This document shows, piece by piece, positions 1-8,343 of a stretch of DNA of 64,000 nt (its first letter is position 1; every line of letters starts with the position of its first letter). A model generated the notes under the pieces. The model saw only the letters and a program-made list of their open reading frames with translations, was not told where the DNA came from and searched no databases. The stretch spans positions 116,922 to 180,921 of the forward strand of contig NZ_JBIAOU010000010.1 in NCBI RefSeq assembly GCF_042879035.1, given 5' to 3'. The position numbers were made by a program, and so were the translations under genes. Source of the DNA: Rhodococcus_G sp042879035 (GTDB lineage Bacteria > Actinomycetota > Actinomycetes > Mycobacteriales > Mycobacteriaceae).

Positions 1-2
1 TC

Positions 3-1163
3 ACCGAATTCCAGTCCGACATCCTCGCCAACGTGCGGACATTCGTGGACAAGGAGATCATCCCGAACGCGCAGGAACTCGAGCACGGCGACGTCTACCC
101 GCAGGAGATCGTCGACCAGATGCGGGAGATGGGCCTGTTCGGCCTGATGATCCCCGAGGAGTACGGCGGACTCGGCGAGTCGCTGCTCACCTACGCCCTG
201 TGCGTCGAGGAACTCGCCCGCGGCTGGATGAGCATCTCCGGTGTCATCAACACCCACTTCATCGTCTCGTACATGATCCGCCAGCACGGCACCGAGGCGC
301 AGAAGCAGCACTACCTGCCGCGCCTGGCGACCGGCGAGCTCCGCGGCGCGTTCTCGATGTCCGAGCCCGAACTCGGCTCCGACGTCGCCGCGATCCGCAC
401 CCGCGCCACCCGGGACGGCGACGGCTACGTCATCAACGGCCAGAAGATGTGGCTGACCAACGGTGCCAGCTCCACTCTCGTTGCGGCTCTGGTCAAGACC
501 GAAGAGGGTGCCGACAAGGCGCACAAGAACCTGACCACCTTCCTGATCGAGAAGCCCGCCGGCTTCGGTGAGGTCGTCCCCGGGATCACCATCCCCGGGA
601 AGATCGACAAGATGGGCTACAAGGGCATCGACACCACCGAGCTGGTCTTCGACGGCTACCGCGCCTCCGCCGACGACATCCTCGGCGGCACACCGGGTCT
701 CGGGTTCGGTCACATGATGGACGGTGTCGAGGTGGGCCGGGTCAACGTCTCCGCCCGTGCGTGCGGCGTCGCGATTCGCGCGTTCGAGCTCGCCGCGCGA
801 TACGCCCAGCAGCGCAAGACCTTCGGCAAGGCGATCGTCGACCACCAGGCGATCTCGTTCAAGCTGGCCGAGATGGCGACGAAGGTCGAAGCCGCTCACC
901 TGATGATGGTGAACGCGGCCCGGCTCAAGGACTCCGGCGAACGCAACGACGTCGCGGCGGGGATGGCGAAGTACCTCGCCAGCGAATACTGCTCCGAGGT
1001 GACGCAGGAGAGCTTCCGCATCCACGGCGGTTACGGATACTCCAAGGAGTACGAGATCGAACGCCTGATGCGCGAGGCTCCGTTCCTGCTCATCGGCGAG
1101 GGCACCAGCGAGATCCAGAAGACGATCATCAGCAAGGGCGTGCTGCGCAGCTACAAGATCTAG
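3..1163 (+). CDS. Acyl-CoA dehydrogenase, 5' end cut by window edge
   Basis: FAD-dependent acyl-CoA dehydrogenase that would introduce an alpha,beta double bond into an acyl-CoA. The reading frame is open from base 3, and the paralogue at 41999 has about 13 more residues before the motif corresponding to VRTFVDKEI, so the true start lies just outside the window; the GTG at 33 is probably internal. Visible family features are the IPEEYGG segment, the FAD/substrate stretch FSMSEPELGSD, the WLTNG strand, and near the C-terminus GEGTSEIQ, which carries the usual catalytic Glu. It is therefore a standard homotetrameric-type ACAD, unlike the next two genes. It reads in the same direction as them, 115 bp before the next proposed start. 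Confidence 0.9.
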   Translation, partial: TEFQSDILANVRTFVDKEIIPNAQELEHGDVYPQEIVDQMREMGLFGLMIPEEYGGLGESLLTYALCVEELARGWMSISGVINTHFIVSYMIRQHGTEAQKQHYLPRLATGELRGAFSMSEPELGSDVAAIRTRATRDGDGYVINGQKMWLTNGASSTLVAALVKTEEGADKAHKNLTTFLIEKPAGFGEVVPGITIPGKIDKMGYKGIDTTELVFDGYRASADDILGGTPGLGFGHMMDGVEVGRVNVSARACGVAIRAFELAARYAQQRKTFGKAIVDHQAISFKLAEMATKVEAAHLMMVNAARLKDSGERNDVAAGMAKYLASEYCSEVTQESFRIHGGYGYSKEYEIERLMREAPFLLIGEGTSEIQKTIISKGVLRSYKI

Positions 1164-1278
1164 GCATCGCGCACGCCTCCACGAGGACACCCGGGTCAGC
1201 AGGATCTACGGTGACACCAGCGAGGTGACGACGATCATCTCCGAGGACCTGGACCTGTGGACACGCCGGAAGGACGTC

Positions 1279-2421
1279 ATGCACACACCGCTGGTTCCGA
1301 GTGCCACCGCGCCCGAGCCCGCCACGGAAGCCCTCCGTGCAGAGGTCCGCGCATTCCTGCATGACCGGATCGACGCCGGGTCCTTCACACCCGGCGTCGA
1401 CACCTGGCTCACCCGGTGGGATCCGGCCTTCACCCGCGCTCTCGCCGAGCGCGGGTGGGTCGGGATGACCATCCCCGTCGAGTACGGCGGGCACGGCCGC
1501 ACCTTCATGGAGCGGTTCGTGGTCACCGAGGAACTGCTCGCGGTCGGCGCGCCGGTCGCCGCCCAGTGGGTCGCGGACCGGCAGGCGGCGCCGTCACTGC
1601 TGAAGTTCGGCACCGAGGAGCAGAAGCAGCGCTTCCTTCCCCGCATCGCGCGCGGTGAGATCTGCTGGGCCATCGGCATGTCCGAACCGGAGTCCGGCTC
1701 CGACCTGGCGAGTGTGCGGACGAAGGCCGTGCGGGTGGACGGCGGCTGGTCGATCACCGGGACCAAGCTGTGGACGTCCGGCGCGCATCACGCGGACGCG
1801 TTCTTCGCGCTCGCGAGGTCGGCACCGCTCGACACCGCGCACCGCCACGCCGGGCTGAGCCAGTTCATCGTGCTGCTCGACTCCCCCGGCGTGACGATCC
1901 GGCCGATCCTGTCGATGTCCGGCGATCACCACTTCAACGAGGTGCAGCTCGACGGGGTGTTCGTGCCGGACGACCTGGTGCTCGGCACCATCGGCGAGGG
2001 CTGGGCGCAGGTTACCTCCGAGCTCGGATTCGAACGCAGTGGCCCGGAACGGTTCCTGTCCACCTTCACCCTGCTCGCCGCGACGATCGACGAGATCGCG
2101 ACCGGCCGGATTCCCGCGGACGCACGCGTCGGTGCCCTGGTGGGTCGCCTCGTCGGACTGCACCACATGTCGACCGCCGTGTCCGAGGCACTCGAACGCC
2201 GGGAGAACGCGGACGTCGCGGCGTCGGTGGTGAAGGTTCTCGGCACCGCCACCGAAGGCGACATCGCGGACCTCGCCGACGAACTCGGCGGCGAGAGCGC
2301 GTCGCCCGAGTACGCGGCGCTCGTCGCGGCGGGCGCGATGCAGCGGCCGGGTTTCACGCTGCGCGGCGGAACGAGCGAGATTCTGCGCGGAGTCATCGCG
2401 CGAGGACTGGGGATGCGGTGA
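1279..2421 (+). CDS. Acyl-CoA dehydrogenase, probable large subunit of a heteromeric pair
   Basis: About 380-residue ACAD-fold protein with IPVEYGGHG, IGMSEPESGSD and WTSGAHHAD segments (FAD and substrate region). At the place where single-subunit ACADs carry the catalytic Glu (EGT) it has RGGTSEIL, so the base is absent or supplied differently, as in the two-gene alpha2beta2 ACADs of actinobacterial steroid catabolism. The next gene starts inside its stop codon (GTGA), supporting a paired subunit. I chose the ATG at 1279, preceded by GGAAGGA; an in-frame GTG at 1225 would add 18 residues that do not look like the family. The substrate cannot be named from sequence. Confidence 0.86.
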   Translation: MHTPLVPSATAPEPATEALRAEVRAFLHDRIDAGSFTPGVDTWLTRWDPAFTRALAERGWVGMTIPVEYGGHGRTFMERFVVTEELLAVGAPVAAQWVADRQAAPSLLKFGTEEQKQRFLPRIARGEICWAIGMSEPESGSDLASVRTKAVRVDGGWSITGTKLWTSGAHHADAFFALARSAPLDTAHRHAGLSQFIVLLDSPGVTIRPILSMSGDHHFNEVQLDGVFVPDDLVLGTIGEGWAQVTSELGFERSGPERFLSTFTLLAATIDEIATGRIPADARVGALVGRLVGLHHMSTAVSEALERRENADVAASVVKVLGTATEGDIADLADELGGESASPEYAALVAAGAMQRPGFTLRGGTSEILRGVIARGLGMR

Positions 2422-3431
2422 GCGACGAACTGGACGACCTGACCCGGATGCTCGACCAGGTCTTCGAGACCACCGGTCCGACCGCGGAATTCGATCGCGG
2501 TCTGTGGACGACGCTCAGCGAACTCGGCCTCACCCGGCTGACCGCCGGCGAGGAGTCCGGGGGCAGCGGCGCCGGCTGGCCCGAGGCCGCGGTACTGCTC
2601 GCAGCGTCCGGGGCGAGCGCGGCTCCGGTCCCCCTCGCCGAGAACGACCTGCTCGCGGGGTGGCTCGCCGACACCGCCGAACTTTCCGCCGACCCCGCCG
2701 CGGTGCGCACCGTCGCGGTCCTCGGCACCGACGGAGTCGCGGACCGGGTGCCGTGGGCGCGGGACGCCGACACGATGGTCGTGCTGTGGCCGGCCGGCGA
2801 CGGCTGGCGGGTCGCGGAGGTCGCGCGCACCGACGTCGGCCTCACCGAGGCAGCGAACCTCGCCGGCGAGCCGCGGGACCGGGTCGTCGTGGACCTCGCC
2901 GCACTGGACGGCGTCGCGGTCCCGGGCACGGTCGCCCGGGAACTGCACCTGCGCGGCGCCCTGTCGCGCGCGCTGGCGATGACCGGGGCGTCGGGCCGGG
3001 TGCTCGACATCGTCGTCGAGCACACCACCACCCGCGCCCAGTTCGGCCGGCCGGTGGCCGCGTTCCAGGCGGTACAGCACCTGGTCGCGGACATCGCCAC
3101 CGGCGACGCCCTCGGCCGCGCCGCGGCCGAAGCCGCGGTGTCCGCCGTGATGGAACACGGATTCGACTCCACTGCAACCGAGTTCGCGATCGCCGCGGCC
3201 CGGTCCTGCGTCGGCCACGCGGCCTCGACCACCGTCCGCAACGCCCACCAGGCCATGGGCGCGATCGGCTTCACCGCCGAACACTCCCTGCACCGGTTCA
3301 CCAACCGACTCCTGTCCTGGCGCGGTGACTTCGGGTCGGTGCGGTCCTGGGACGACGCCCTGACCGCGGCCGCGGCCGCCGCAGGCGGGGACGGACTGTG
3401 GCCGCTGATCACCGGCGGGCACAGGCCCTGA
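2418..3431 (+). CDS. Acyl-CoA dehydrogenase, probable small subunit
   Basis: 337-residue ACAD-like protein, short and divergent. It has a degenerate N-terminal helical part, the FGRPVAAFQAVQH segment typical of the C-terminal helical domain, and HQAMGAIGFTAEH, the counterpart of the HGGIGFTWEH motif in small FadE subunits. It lacks a recognisable EGT catalytic motif. GTG at 2418 overlaps the preceding stop (GTGA), so the two are translationally coupled and very likely form one heteromeric dehydrogenase. The pair 27966/30696 repeats this large-plus-small arrangement elsewhere in the window. Downstream lies a convergent gene 115 bp away. Confidence 0.82.
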   Translation: MSDELDDLTRMLDQVFETTGPTAEFDRGLWTTLSELGLTRLTAGEESGGSGAGWPEAAVLLAASGASAAPVPLAENDLLAGWLADTAELSADPAAVRTVAVLGTDGVADRVPWARDADTMVVLWPAGDGWRVAEVARTDVGLTEAANLAGEPRDRVVVDLAALDGVAVPGTVARELHLRGALSRALAMTGASGRVLDIVVEHTTTRAQFGRPVAAFQAVQHLVADIATGDALGRAAAEAAVSAVMEHGFDSTATEFAIAAARSCVGHAASTTVRNAHQAMGAIGFTAEHSLHRFTNRLLSWRGDFGSVRSWDDALTAAAAAAGGDGLWPLITGGHRP

Positions 3432-3508
3432 CGCTCGGCGCGCCGCGCACGCCGCCCGGAGCACACTCGGTCAGGCCGGACATCATGGTGCGTGCCGCCT
3501 TCTCACAC

Positions 3509-3524
3509 ACCGTGACGTCACGGT
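3509..3524. other. 16-bp perfect palindrome between convergent genes
   Basis: ACCGTGAC followed immediately by its reverse complement, in the 115-bp gap between an ACAD gene and a convergent binding-protein gene. There is no loop, so it is a poor hairpin terminator on its own. It could be a protein site or part of a bidirectional 3' structure. Confidence 0.45.
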
Positions 3525-3546
3525 TCCTTCTCGGGCCTCTCGTCGT

Positions 3547-4617
3547 TCAGCTGACGAACAGACTCTTCCACCGCGCGCGGTAGGCGTCGACCGACTCCGG
3601 AGTCAGCTTGCTCAGGTCCTGTTGCGCCACCCGATCGACGGTCGCGACCGCTCCCTCGACGTCGGGCAGCACCGACGCCGTCTTCCGGGTGTACGCGGTC
3701 TGCCCCGCGGGTGTCACGAGGAAGTTCGCCAGCAGCTGCGCCGCATTCGGATGCGGCGCCGCAGTGAGTACGGACGTGTAGAAGCGTGCACCCCAGAGCT
3801 TCTCGGGGACACCGAAGTCGACGGGAGCGCCGTCCGCGACCTCGTCGGTCAGTGCCCCGGAGAACCCGGCGGCGACTTCGCCGGACGTCAGTGCCTGCGC
3901 GATCGGCAGGATGCCCGGATAGACTCGTGGCTGTTGCGCCGCGAGCCGCTCCAGGAAGTTCGGGCCGTAGTTCGACTCCAAGTACTGGTAGAAGTCGACC
4001 TGTGACGCCGACACCGGCTCCTGGATGCCCACCTTCCCGCCGGCGAGTTCCGGGTCGAGCAGATCGTCGATGGTGGTCAGACCGTCCGGCAGGCGGTCGG
4101 TGTTCCACCCGAAGGCCACGATGGCCGCGGCCGTCGCGAACGAGTGGTCGTCGATGAAGTTGACGTCACGGTGATACTCCGCTGTGTCGAACGCGGGCCC
4201 GACGGGGACAGCGAACCGCCCGGCTTCTCCCCCCGACCGGACCCATCCGACCCCGGTCTGCGAGACCACGTCGGCGACAACGTTTCCCGTCGTCCACTCC
4301 GCACCCAGCTTGGACTGCAGATTCGCCTCGACGTCACGCACCACGTTCACGGTGATGCCGTACGCCTCCTCGAACCGCCGCGCCACCTCCTCGTTCTGGG
4401 CTGTGTTCTGAGCGGAGTAGAAGGTGACCGAGCCCTCCTGCTCGGCCTTGTCGACGATGTCCTGCCACGCCGCGTCGCCCGTCGGGCCGAAGTCGGCGGC
4501 CGCACCGGAGGTCGGCGCCGGATCGTCGGCGCCGCCGCACGCGACCACGGAGGCGCTCAGGGCGAGCGCCGCGATCGACGCGGTCAGGACACGGCGCAAG
4601 TGAGCGCGAAGCCGCAT
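3547..4617 (-). CDS. Extracellular solute-binding lipoprotein, ferric/organic-anion ABC type (SBP-1)
   Basis: 356-residue periplasmic-type binding protein. ATG at 4617 gives a lipoprotein signal: basic N-terminus, hydrophobic stretch, then a lipobox ending VVACGG with the lipidated Cys near residue 26. The mature part has the features of the iron(III)/2-aminoethylphosphonate-type family: a short AWQDIVDKAEQEG opening, VTFYSAQNT, and a GWNTDRLP strand. It is the last gene of the leftward operon starting at 9177. It resembles SBP-2 (13308) and SBP-3 (29247) along its length, yet no ATPase or permease lies beside it; the only membrane components are at 31886 and 33049. The ligand is unknown and need not be iron, given the catabolic context. 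Confidence 0.88.
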   Translation of the reverse strand: MRLRAHLRRVLTASIAALALSASVVACGGADDPAPTSGAAADFGPTGDAAWQDIVDKAEQEGSVTFYSAQNTAQNEEVARRFEEAYGITVNVVRDVEANLQSKLGAEWTTGNVVADVVSQTGVGWVRSGGEAGRFAVPVGPAFDTAEYHRDVNFIDDHSFATAAAIVAFGWNTDRLPDGLTTIDDLLDPELAGGKVGIQEPVSASQVDFYQYLESNYGPNFLERLAAQQPRVYPGILPIAQALTSGEVAAGFSGALTDEVADGAPVDFGVPEKLWGARFYTSVLTAAPHPNAAQLLANFLVTPAGQTAYTRKTASVLPDVEGAVATVDRVAQQDLSKLTPESVDAYRARWKSLFVS

Positions 4618-4651
4618 GGTACGAATGCCTTTCTGCTGGAATGGTGGCGGG

Positions 4652-5440
4652 TCAGTAGAGTGATTCGCCGCCGTCGACGATATGGTTGACGCCGGTGACG
4701 AACCGAGCGGCGGGACCGCAGAGATGGACGGCCGCCGCGCCCATGTCCTCGACACTTCCCGCGCGTCCCAGCGGGACGGTCGCCGCCATTCGGGTGAACA
4801 CCTCGGGATTGCGCTCGAGCGCCATCGGTGTGGCGGTGATACCCGGCGACAGGGCGTTGACCCGGATGCCGGAGGCAGCGAGTTCGTACGCGGCGACGCG
4901 CACGAACTGGTTGAGGCCGGCTTTCGTTGTCGCGTAGTGGATCGTGCCGGGGCGGGTTCCGAGGGCCCGGATCGACGACACCACGAGGATCGCCTTGTTC
5001 TCGTCCGGATCCGTTCTCGCCGCCATCCGCGTCGCAGCCTGATGACAGCACCGGAACGTGCCACCCAGGTTGAGGTCCATCGTCGACTGCCAGATCTCTT
5101 CCGTCATCTCGAGGAAGGGCACCATCGACCCACTGCCGGCATTGGCGACCAGCACGTTCAGCGGGCCGAAGGTGCGATCCGCCTCGTCGAACATCGCCGA
5201 GACCGATTCGGACTCCCTGATGTCCAGTTCGGCAATCGCGACCTGCTGCCCCCGCCGGGTCAGCTCATCCAGTTCCTTGCGGGCCAGTTCGAGTTGGGGA
5301 CGTCGCCGCGCCGCGATCAACACGTGGGCGCCGGCTCGGACCATCGACTGTGCGATGCCGAGACCGATTCCCTCGCTCGCTCCGGTGACGAGCACTCGCT
5401 GACCGGCCAGTGGCCGTGCAGGGTCGATGTCGGTTGTCAT
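4652..5440 (-). CDS. SDR-family oxidoreductase
   Basis: 262-residue classical short-chain dehydrogenase. The cofactor motif TGASEGIG is near residue 20, NAG near 90, and the catalytic YATTK with upstream Ser near 155-170. Asp/Arg features after strand 2 (AARRR) suggest NADP(H) preference. The C-terminus HIVDGGESLY is almost the same as that of the SDR at 24536, so the two are paralogues placed in mirrored operons. It is the second-last gene of the P450 operon, 34 bp before SBP-1. It likely oxidises a hydroxyl made by the P450 or by a hydratase; substrate unknown. Confidence 0.9.
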   Translation of the reverse strand: MTTDIDPARPLAGQRVLVTGASEGIGLGIAQSMVRAGAHVLIAARRRPQLELARKELDELTRRGQQVAIAELDIRESESVSAMFDEADRTFGPLNVLVANAGSGSMVPFLEMTEEIWQSTMDLNLGGTFRCCHQAATRMAARTDPDENKAILVVSSIRALGTRPGTIHYATTKAGLNQFVRVAAYELAASGIRVNALSPGITATPMALERNPEVFTRMAATVPLGRAGSVEDMGAAAVHLCGPAARFVTGVNHIVDGGESLY

Positions 5441-5497
5441 GATTCTCCTGATCGAAGATGTCGTGTGGGCTCGGGTCGTGCATCCCGGACGGGATGG

Positions 5498-6439
5498 TCA
5501 GGCGTCGAGAGTCAGGCGGGCCGACAGCGCCCGCGACACGCACGGCATGATGGTCGCGCAGCCGGCCCGCTCCTCGTCCGTCAACACCGAGTCGCGGTGG
5601 TCCGGCGTTCCCGCCAGTACCGGCGTCTCGCAGGTTCCGCACGTACCCTCGGCGCACGACGAGAGGATGTCGACGCCCAACTCCTCGGCGACCGCGAGGA
5701 TCGAACGGTCCGCGGGCACCGTGGCGGTGACGCCGCTCTGCGCGAACTCCACCTCGAACTCGTGGCTCGGGCCCTCTGCAGCCGACTCCTTCGGCACGAA
5801 ATGCTCGAGGCGGAGGATGCGTTCGTTCTCCTTGCTCGCACACACCGTTTCGAGTGCCGTCAGGAGGCCACCGGGGCCGCATGCATACACGACGGTCTCG
5901 GTGTCGGTCTTGGCCACCAGGGTGGCGAGGTCCGGCACACCCCGCTCGTCGTCGGCCCAGAACGTCACGCGTTCACCGAACCGCGCCAGTTCGTCGCGAT
6001 AGGCCATGCTCTGGCGAGAACGTCCGCAGTAGAAGAGATTCCACTCGCGACCGTCGCTCTCGAGCTGCGTGATCATCGGCAGGATCGGAGTGATGCCGAT
6101 TCCCCCGGCAACGAACAGGACGCTGTTCGACCCGGCCGTCAGCGCGAAGTGGTTGCGTGGGGCGGAAACCCGTACGGCAGAGCCCTGGACAATCCGGTCG
6201 TGGACATAGCATGATCCGCCGCGGCCGTCCTGCTCACGGAGAATCGAGACCGTCCATCGGTCGGCCACGTGATCGAGCCCGGTCAGCGAGTACTGGCGGA
6301 CCAGGTCACCGAGTTCGAGGTCGATGTGCGCACCGGGCTCCCATTCAGGGAGCGCGCCCCCGCCGGCTGGTGCGAGGGTGAGTTCGACGATCTGGTCTGC
6401 CACGGCGCGGCGACGCACCACTGAGAGTTCGAGGTCCAT
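5498..6439 (-). CDS. Phthalate-dioxygenase-reductase-type flavin/2Fe-2S reductase
   Basis: 313-residue electron-transfer reductase of the PDR/VanB family. The N-terminal flavin domain has RQYSLTG (FMN binding), the middle NAD(P) domain has GGIGITPI and YACGP, and the C-terminal plant-type ferredoxin domain has SSCAEGTCGTCETP followed by a last Cys in MPCVSRA, giving the four 2Fe-2S ligands. Such proteins pass electrons from NADH to an oxygenase. Its place in one operon with a P450 (6898) and a small ferredoxin (8143) makes it the probable reductase of that P450. This is unusual, because actinobacterial P450s with a 3Fe-4S ferredoxin more often use FAD-type reductases. Confidence 0.9.
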   Translation of the reverse strand: MDLELSVVRRRAVADQIVELTLAPAGGGALPEWEPGAHIDLELGDLVRQYSLTGLDHVADRWTVSILREQDGRGGSCYVHDRIVQGSAVRVSAPRNHFALTAGSNSVLFVAGGIGITPILPMITQLESDGREWNLFYCGRSRQSMAYRDELARFGERVTFWADDERGVPDLATLVAKTDTETVVYACGPGGLLTALETVCASKENERILRLEHFVPKESAAEGPSHEFEVEFAQSGVTATVPADRSILAVAEELGVDILSSCAEGTCGTCETPVLAGTPDHRDSVLTDEERAGCATIMPCVSRALSARLTLDA

Positions 6440-6486
6440 GGTTCACTCCCCGAGCGCCGTCGGACGACATGGTCGGTCCGGCCCGC

Positions 6487-6873
6487 TCATCCGTAGTCAC
6501 ACCACTCGGTCAGGCGACCGTTCTCGAAGGTCATGATCGACAGGACGTTGAGTGTGCAGAACTCACCCGCGTTGCCGAACCCCGGAACGTCGGCCGTTGC
6601 GGTCCCCTGCCACGTCGTCTCCCGCATGACGGAATTGCCGGTGGCTGCCCACCGCGTCGTCTCCCCGATCCTGCGGTCCGGGAACACCTCACTCATCCGT
6701 TTCACCGTGTCGAGCATCAGGTCCCGTCCGGTGGAGGCGATTCCCCGGTTCTGGTGCACGATGACGATGTTCTCGTCCACCAGATCCCGGAGGGTGTCGA
6801 TGTCGAGGCGATTCCACGCGTCGACGACGTCGTGGGCCAGGGACAGAAGTTCTTCGGGTTGTGCGTTGGTCAT
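6487..6873 (-). CDS. SnoaL/NTF2-like protein
   Basis: 128-residue NTF2-fold (SnoaL-like) protein: N-terminal helices (LAHDVVDAWNRLDIDTLRDLV), then ENIVIVHQ and a curved sheet ending VLSIMTFENGRLTEWCDYG. Family members include ketosteroid isomerases, cyclases, limonene-epoxide hydrolase relatives and many uncharacterised proteins. It lies 24 bp downstream of the P450 and upstream of the reductase, so it probably acts on the P450 product, for instance an isomerisation, dehydration or epoxide opening. No catalytic assignment is possible from sequence alone. Confidence 0.8.
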   Translation of the reverse strand: MTNAQPEELLSLAHDVVDAWNRLDIDTLRDLVDENIVIVHQNRGIASTGRDLMLDTVKRMSEVFPDRRIGETTRWAATGNSVMRETTWQGTATADVPGFGNAGEFCTLNVLSIMTFENGRLTEWCDYG

Positions 6874-6897
6874 GACGATCCTTCGACTGGAGTGGGG

Positions 6898-8127
6898 TCA
6901 GTTCGACGGGACGGTGACGACGAACTCGTGAATGCCACGGGTCGGCATCGAGTGGTGACCGACCACCTGGCCGTCGGCGAGAGTGAAGCGCGGCATCTTC
7001 TCGACAATCCGCTCGAGGACGCAGGTCATCATCACCCGCGCGAAGTTCGATCCGAGACAGCGATGCGGCCCGATGCTGAAGGCGATGTGGTTCTTGTCCT
7101 TCCGATGCACATTCCAGGTGTGCGGATCCGGGAACCGGGCCGGGTCCCGGTTCGCACCGTTGTAGGACGTCCACACCTTCTCACCGGCGTCGAGTGACGT
7201 GCTTCCGATGGTCACCGGGCACGTGGTGGTTCGCTGCAGCACGGTGACGTTGGCGAACATCCGCAGCCCCTCCTCCACTGCATCCGGAACGAGGGCGGGG
7301 TCCGCCACGAGTTCGGCGAGATCGTCCGGATGCGTGGCCAGGTGGTGGATGGTCCCACCGAGCACGGTGCCGGTGGACTCCAGACCTGCGATCGAGAGAG
7401 GGAGGACCACGGCGATACGTTCGGCGAGCGTGGGTGCCTGACCGTCGATCTCCTCGATCCGGCACACCAGGCTCACCAGATCGTCGTCGATCGGGTGCTC
7501 CATCCGCTCACGTACGAGTGCATCGATCGCGGTGTAGAGGCTGACGAAGGCGTTCTCCGACGCCTCCGCTGTCTCCCCGACGAAGATGTCGTGCGCCCAC
7601 TGCATCCAGTCGTCGATGCTATCGCCCTCGAGATTCAGCAGATTCGAGAAGACCGCGCGCAGCTGAAGTGGACGTAGGAAGTCCTCCATGACACGGAAGC
7701 CGCCGGCCGCGATTCCGATGTCGAGGAAGGCATCGATCTCCTCGGTGATCGCGGGCACGAAGCGGCGCATCTTCTCTTCGGTGAGCTCCGGGTTCAGGAG
7801 CTTGCGCCAGTCGGTCTGCGCCGGCGGATCCAGATCCTCCGGAAGGAACCGACCCTCGTTCTTCGGTGGCTCGGCACGGTTGTCGTGGCCGAGGATCGCC
7901 ACGCCGAACTCGGAGGAGAAGCGTTTCCAGTCACGAAGAATCTTGAACACGTCTTCGTATCGGGTGGCGACGTGGCACGGTGTGTCGCCCTGGGTGTGCA
8001 CGGACAACGTGTCCGAGGCCTGCATACGGTTGATCTCCGGCCAGAAGTTCTCGTTGAACTCACCCGACCAGAGGTCGACCGGACAACCGGTCGGGGTCAC
8101 CGCGGGCGCTTCGACTTGCTCGGTCAT
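6898..8127 (-). CDS. Cytochrome P450
   Basis: 409-residue soluble bacterial P450. The heme-thiolate loop is FSIGPHRCLGSNFAR near residue 355, with the proximal Cys. The I-helix region SIAGLESTGTVLGG shows an unusual Glu-Ser-Thr in place of the common (A/G)GxDTT, and the ExxR-helix region precedes it in the usual order. It would hydroxylate the imported substrate using electrons from the ferredoxin 15 bp upstream (8143) and the PDR-type reductase downstream (5498). Flanking SDR genes could oxidise the resulting alcohol. The CYP family cannot be assigned without a search. Confidence 0.93.
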   Translation of the reverse strand: MTEQVEAPAVTPTGCPVDLWSGEFNENFWPEINRMQASDTLSVHTQGDTPCHVATRYEDVFKILRDWKRFSSEFGVAILGHDNRAEPPKNEGRFLPEDLDPPAQTDWRKLLNPELTEEKMRRFVPAITEEIDAFLDIGIAAGGFRVMEDFLRPLQLRAVFSNLLNLEGDSIDDWMQWAHDIFVGETAEASENAFVSLYTAIDALVRERMEHPIDDDLVSLVCRIEEIDGQAPTLAERIAVVLPLSIAGLESTGTVLGGTIHHLATHPDDLAELVADPALVPDAVEEGLRMFANVTVLQRTTTCPVTIGSTSLDAGEKVWTSYNGANRDPARFPDPHTWNVHRKDKNHIAFSIGPHRCLGSNFARVMMTCVLERIVEKMPRFTLADGQVVGHHSMPTRGIHEFVVTVPSN

Positions 8128-8142
8128 TTTCCGGATCCCTTC

Positions 8143-8340
8143 TCACGCAATATCGATGGCGGCTTCGGGACAGACTCCGGCGACCTCGTCACCGTCGACC
8201 GTCACGGGGAGGGTGCCGTCACCCTCGACGACACCGCGACCGTCGTCGTCGGCGTCGAACAGTTCGGGGAATCGTGCGTAGCACCGTCCGTGCGCCTGGC
8301 AGAACTCGCTGTCGACCGAGATCGTCTTCACTGTCGTCAC
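8143..8340 (-). CDS. Small 3Fe-4S-type ferredoxin for P450, CxxHxxC motif
   Basis: 65-residue ferredoxin. Cluster ligands are visible as CQAHGRC near residue 14 and a CP pair (VCPEAAI) near residue 56. In the four-Cys pattern CxxCxxC the middle ligand is His here, as in the atypical single-cluster ferredoxins that partner actinobacterial P450s. It is acidic and rich in Asp/Glu, as expected for docking to the P450. It sits between the SDR at 8344 (3-bp gap) and the P450 (15-bp gap) in one transcript. Confidence 0.9.
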   Translation of the reverse strand: MTTVKTISVDSEFCQAHGRCYARFPELFDADDDGRGVVEGDGTLPVTVDGDEVAGVCPEAAIDIA

Positions 8341-8343
8341 CTC

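Noticed and set aside
33..1163. Taking GTG at 33 as the true start of the first ACAD
   Set aside because: The frame is open to base 3 and the paralogue at 41999 has further N-terminal residues, so the gene is simply cut by the window edge.
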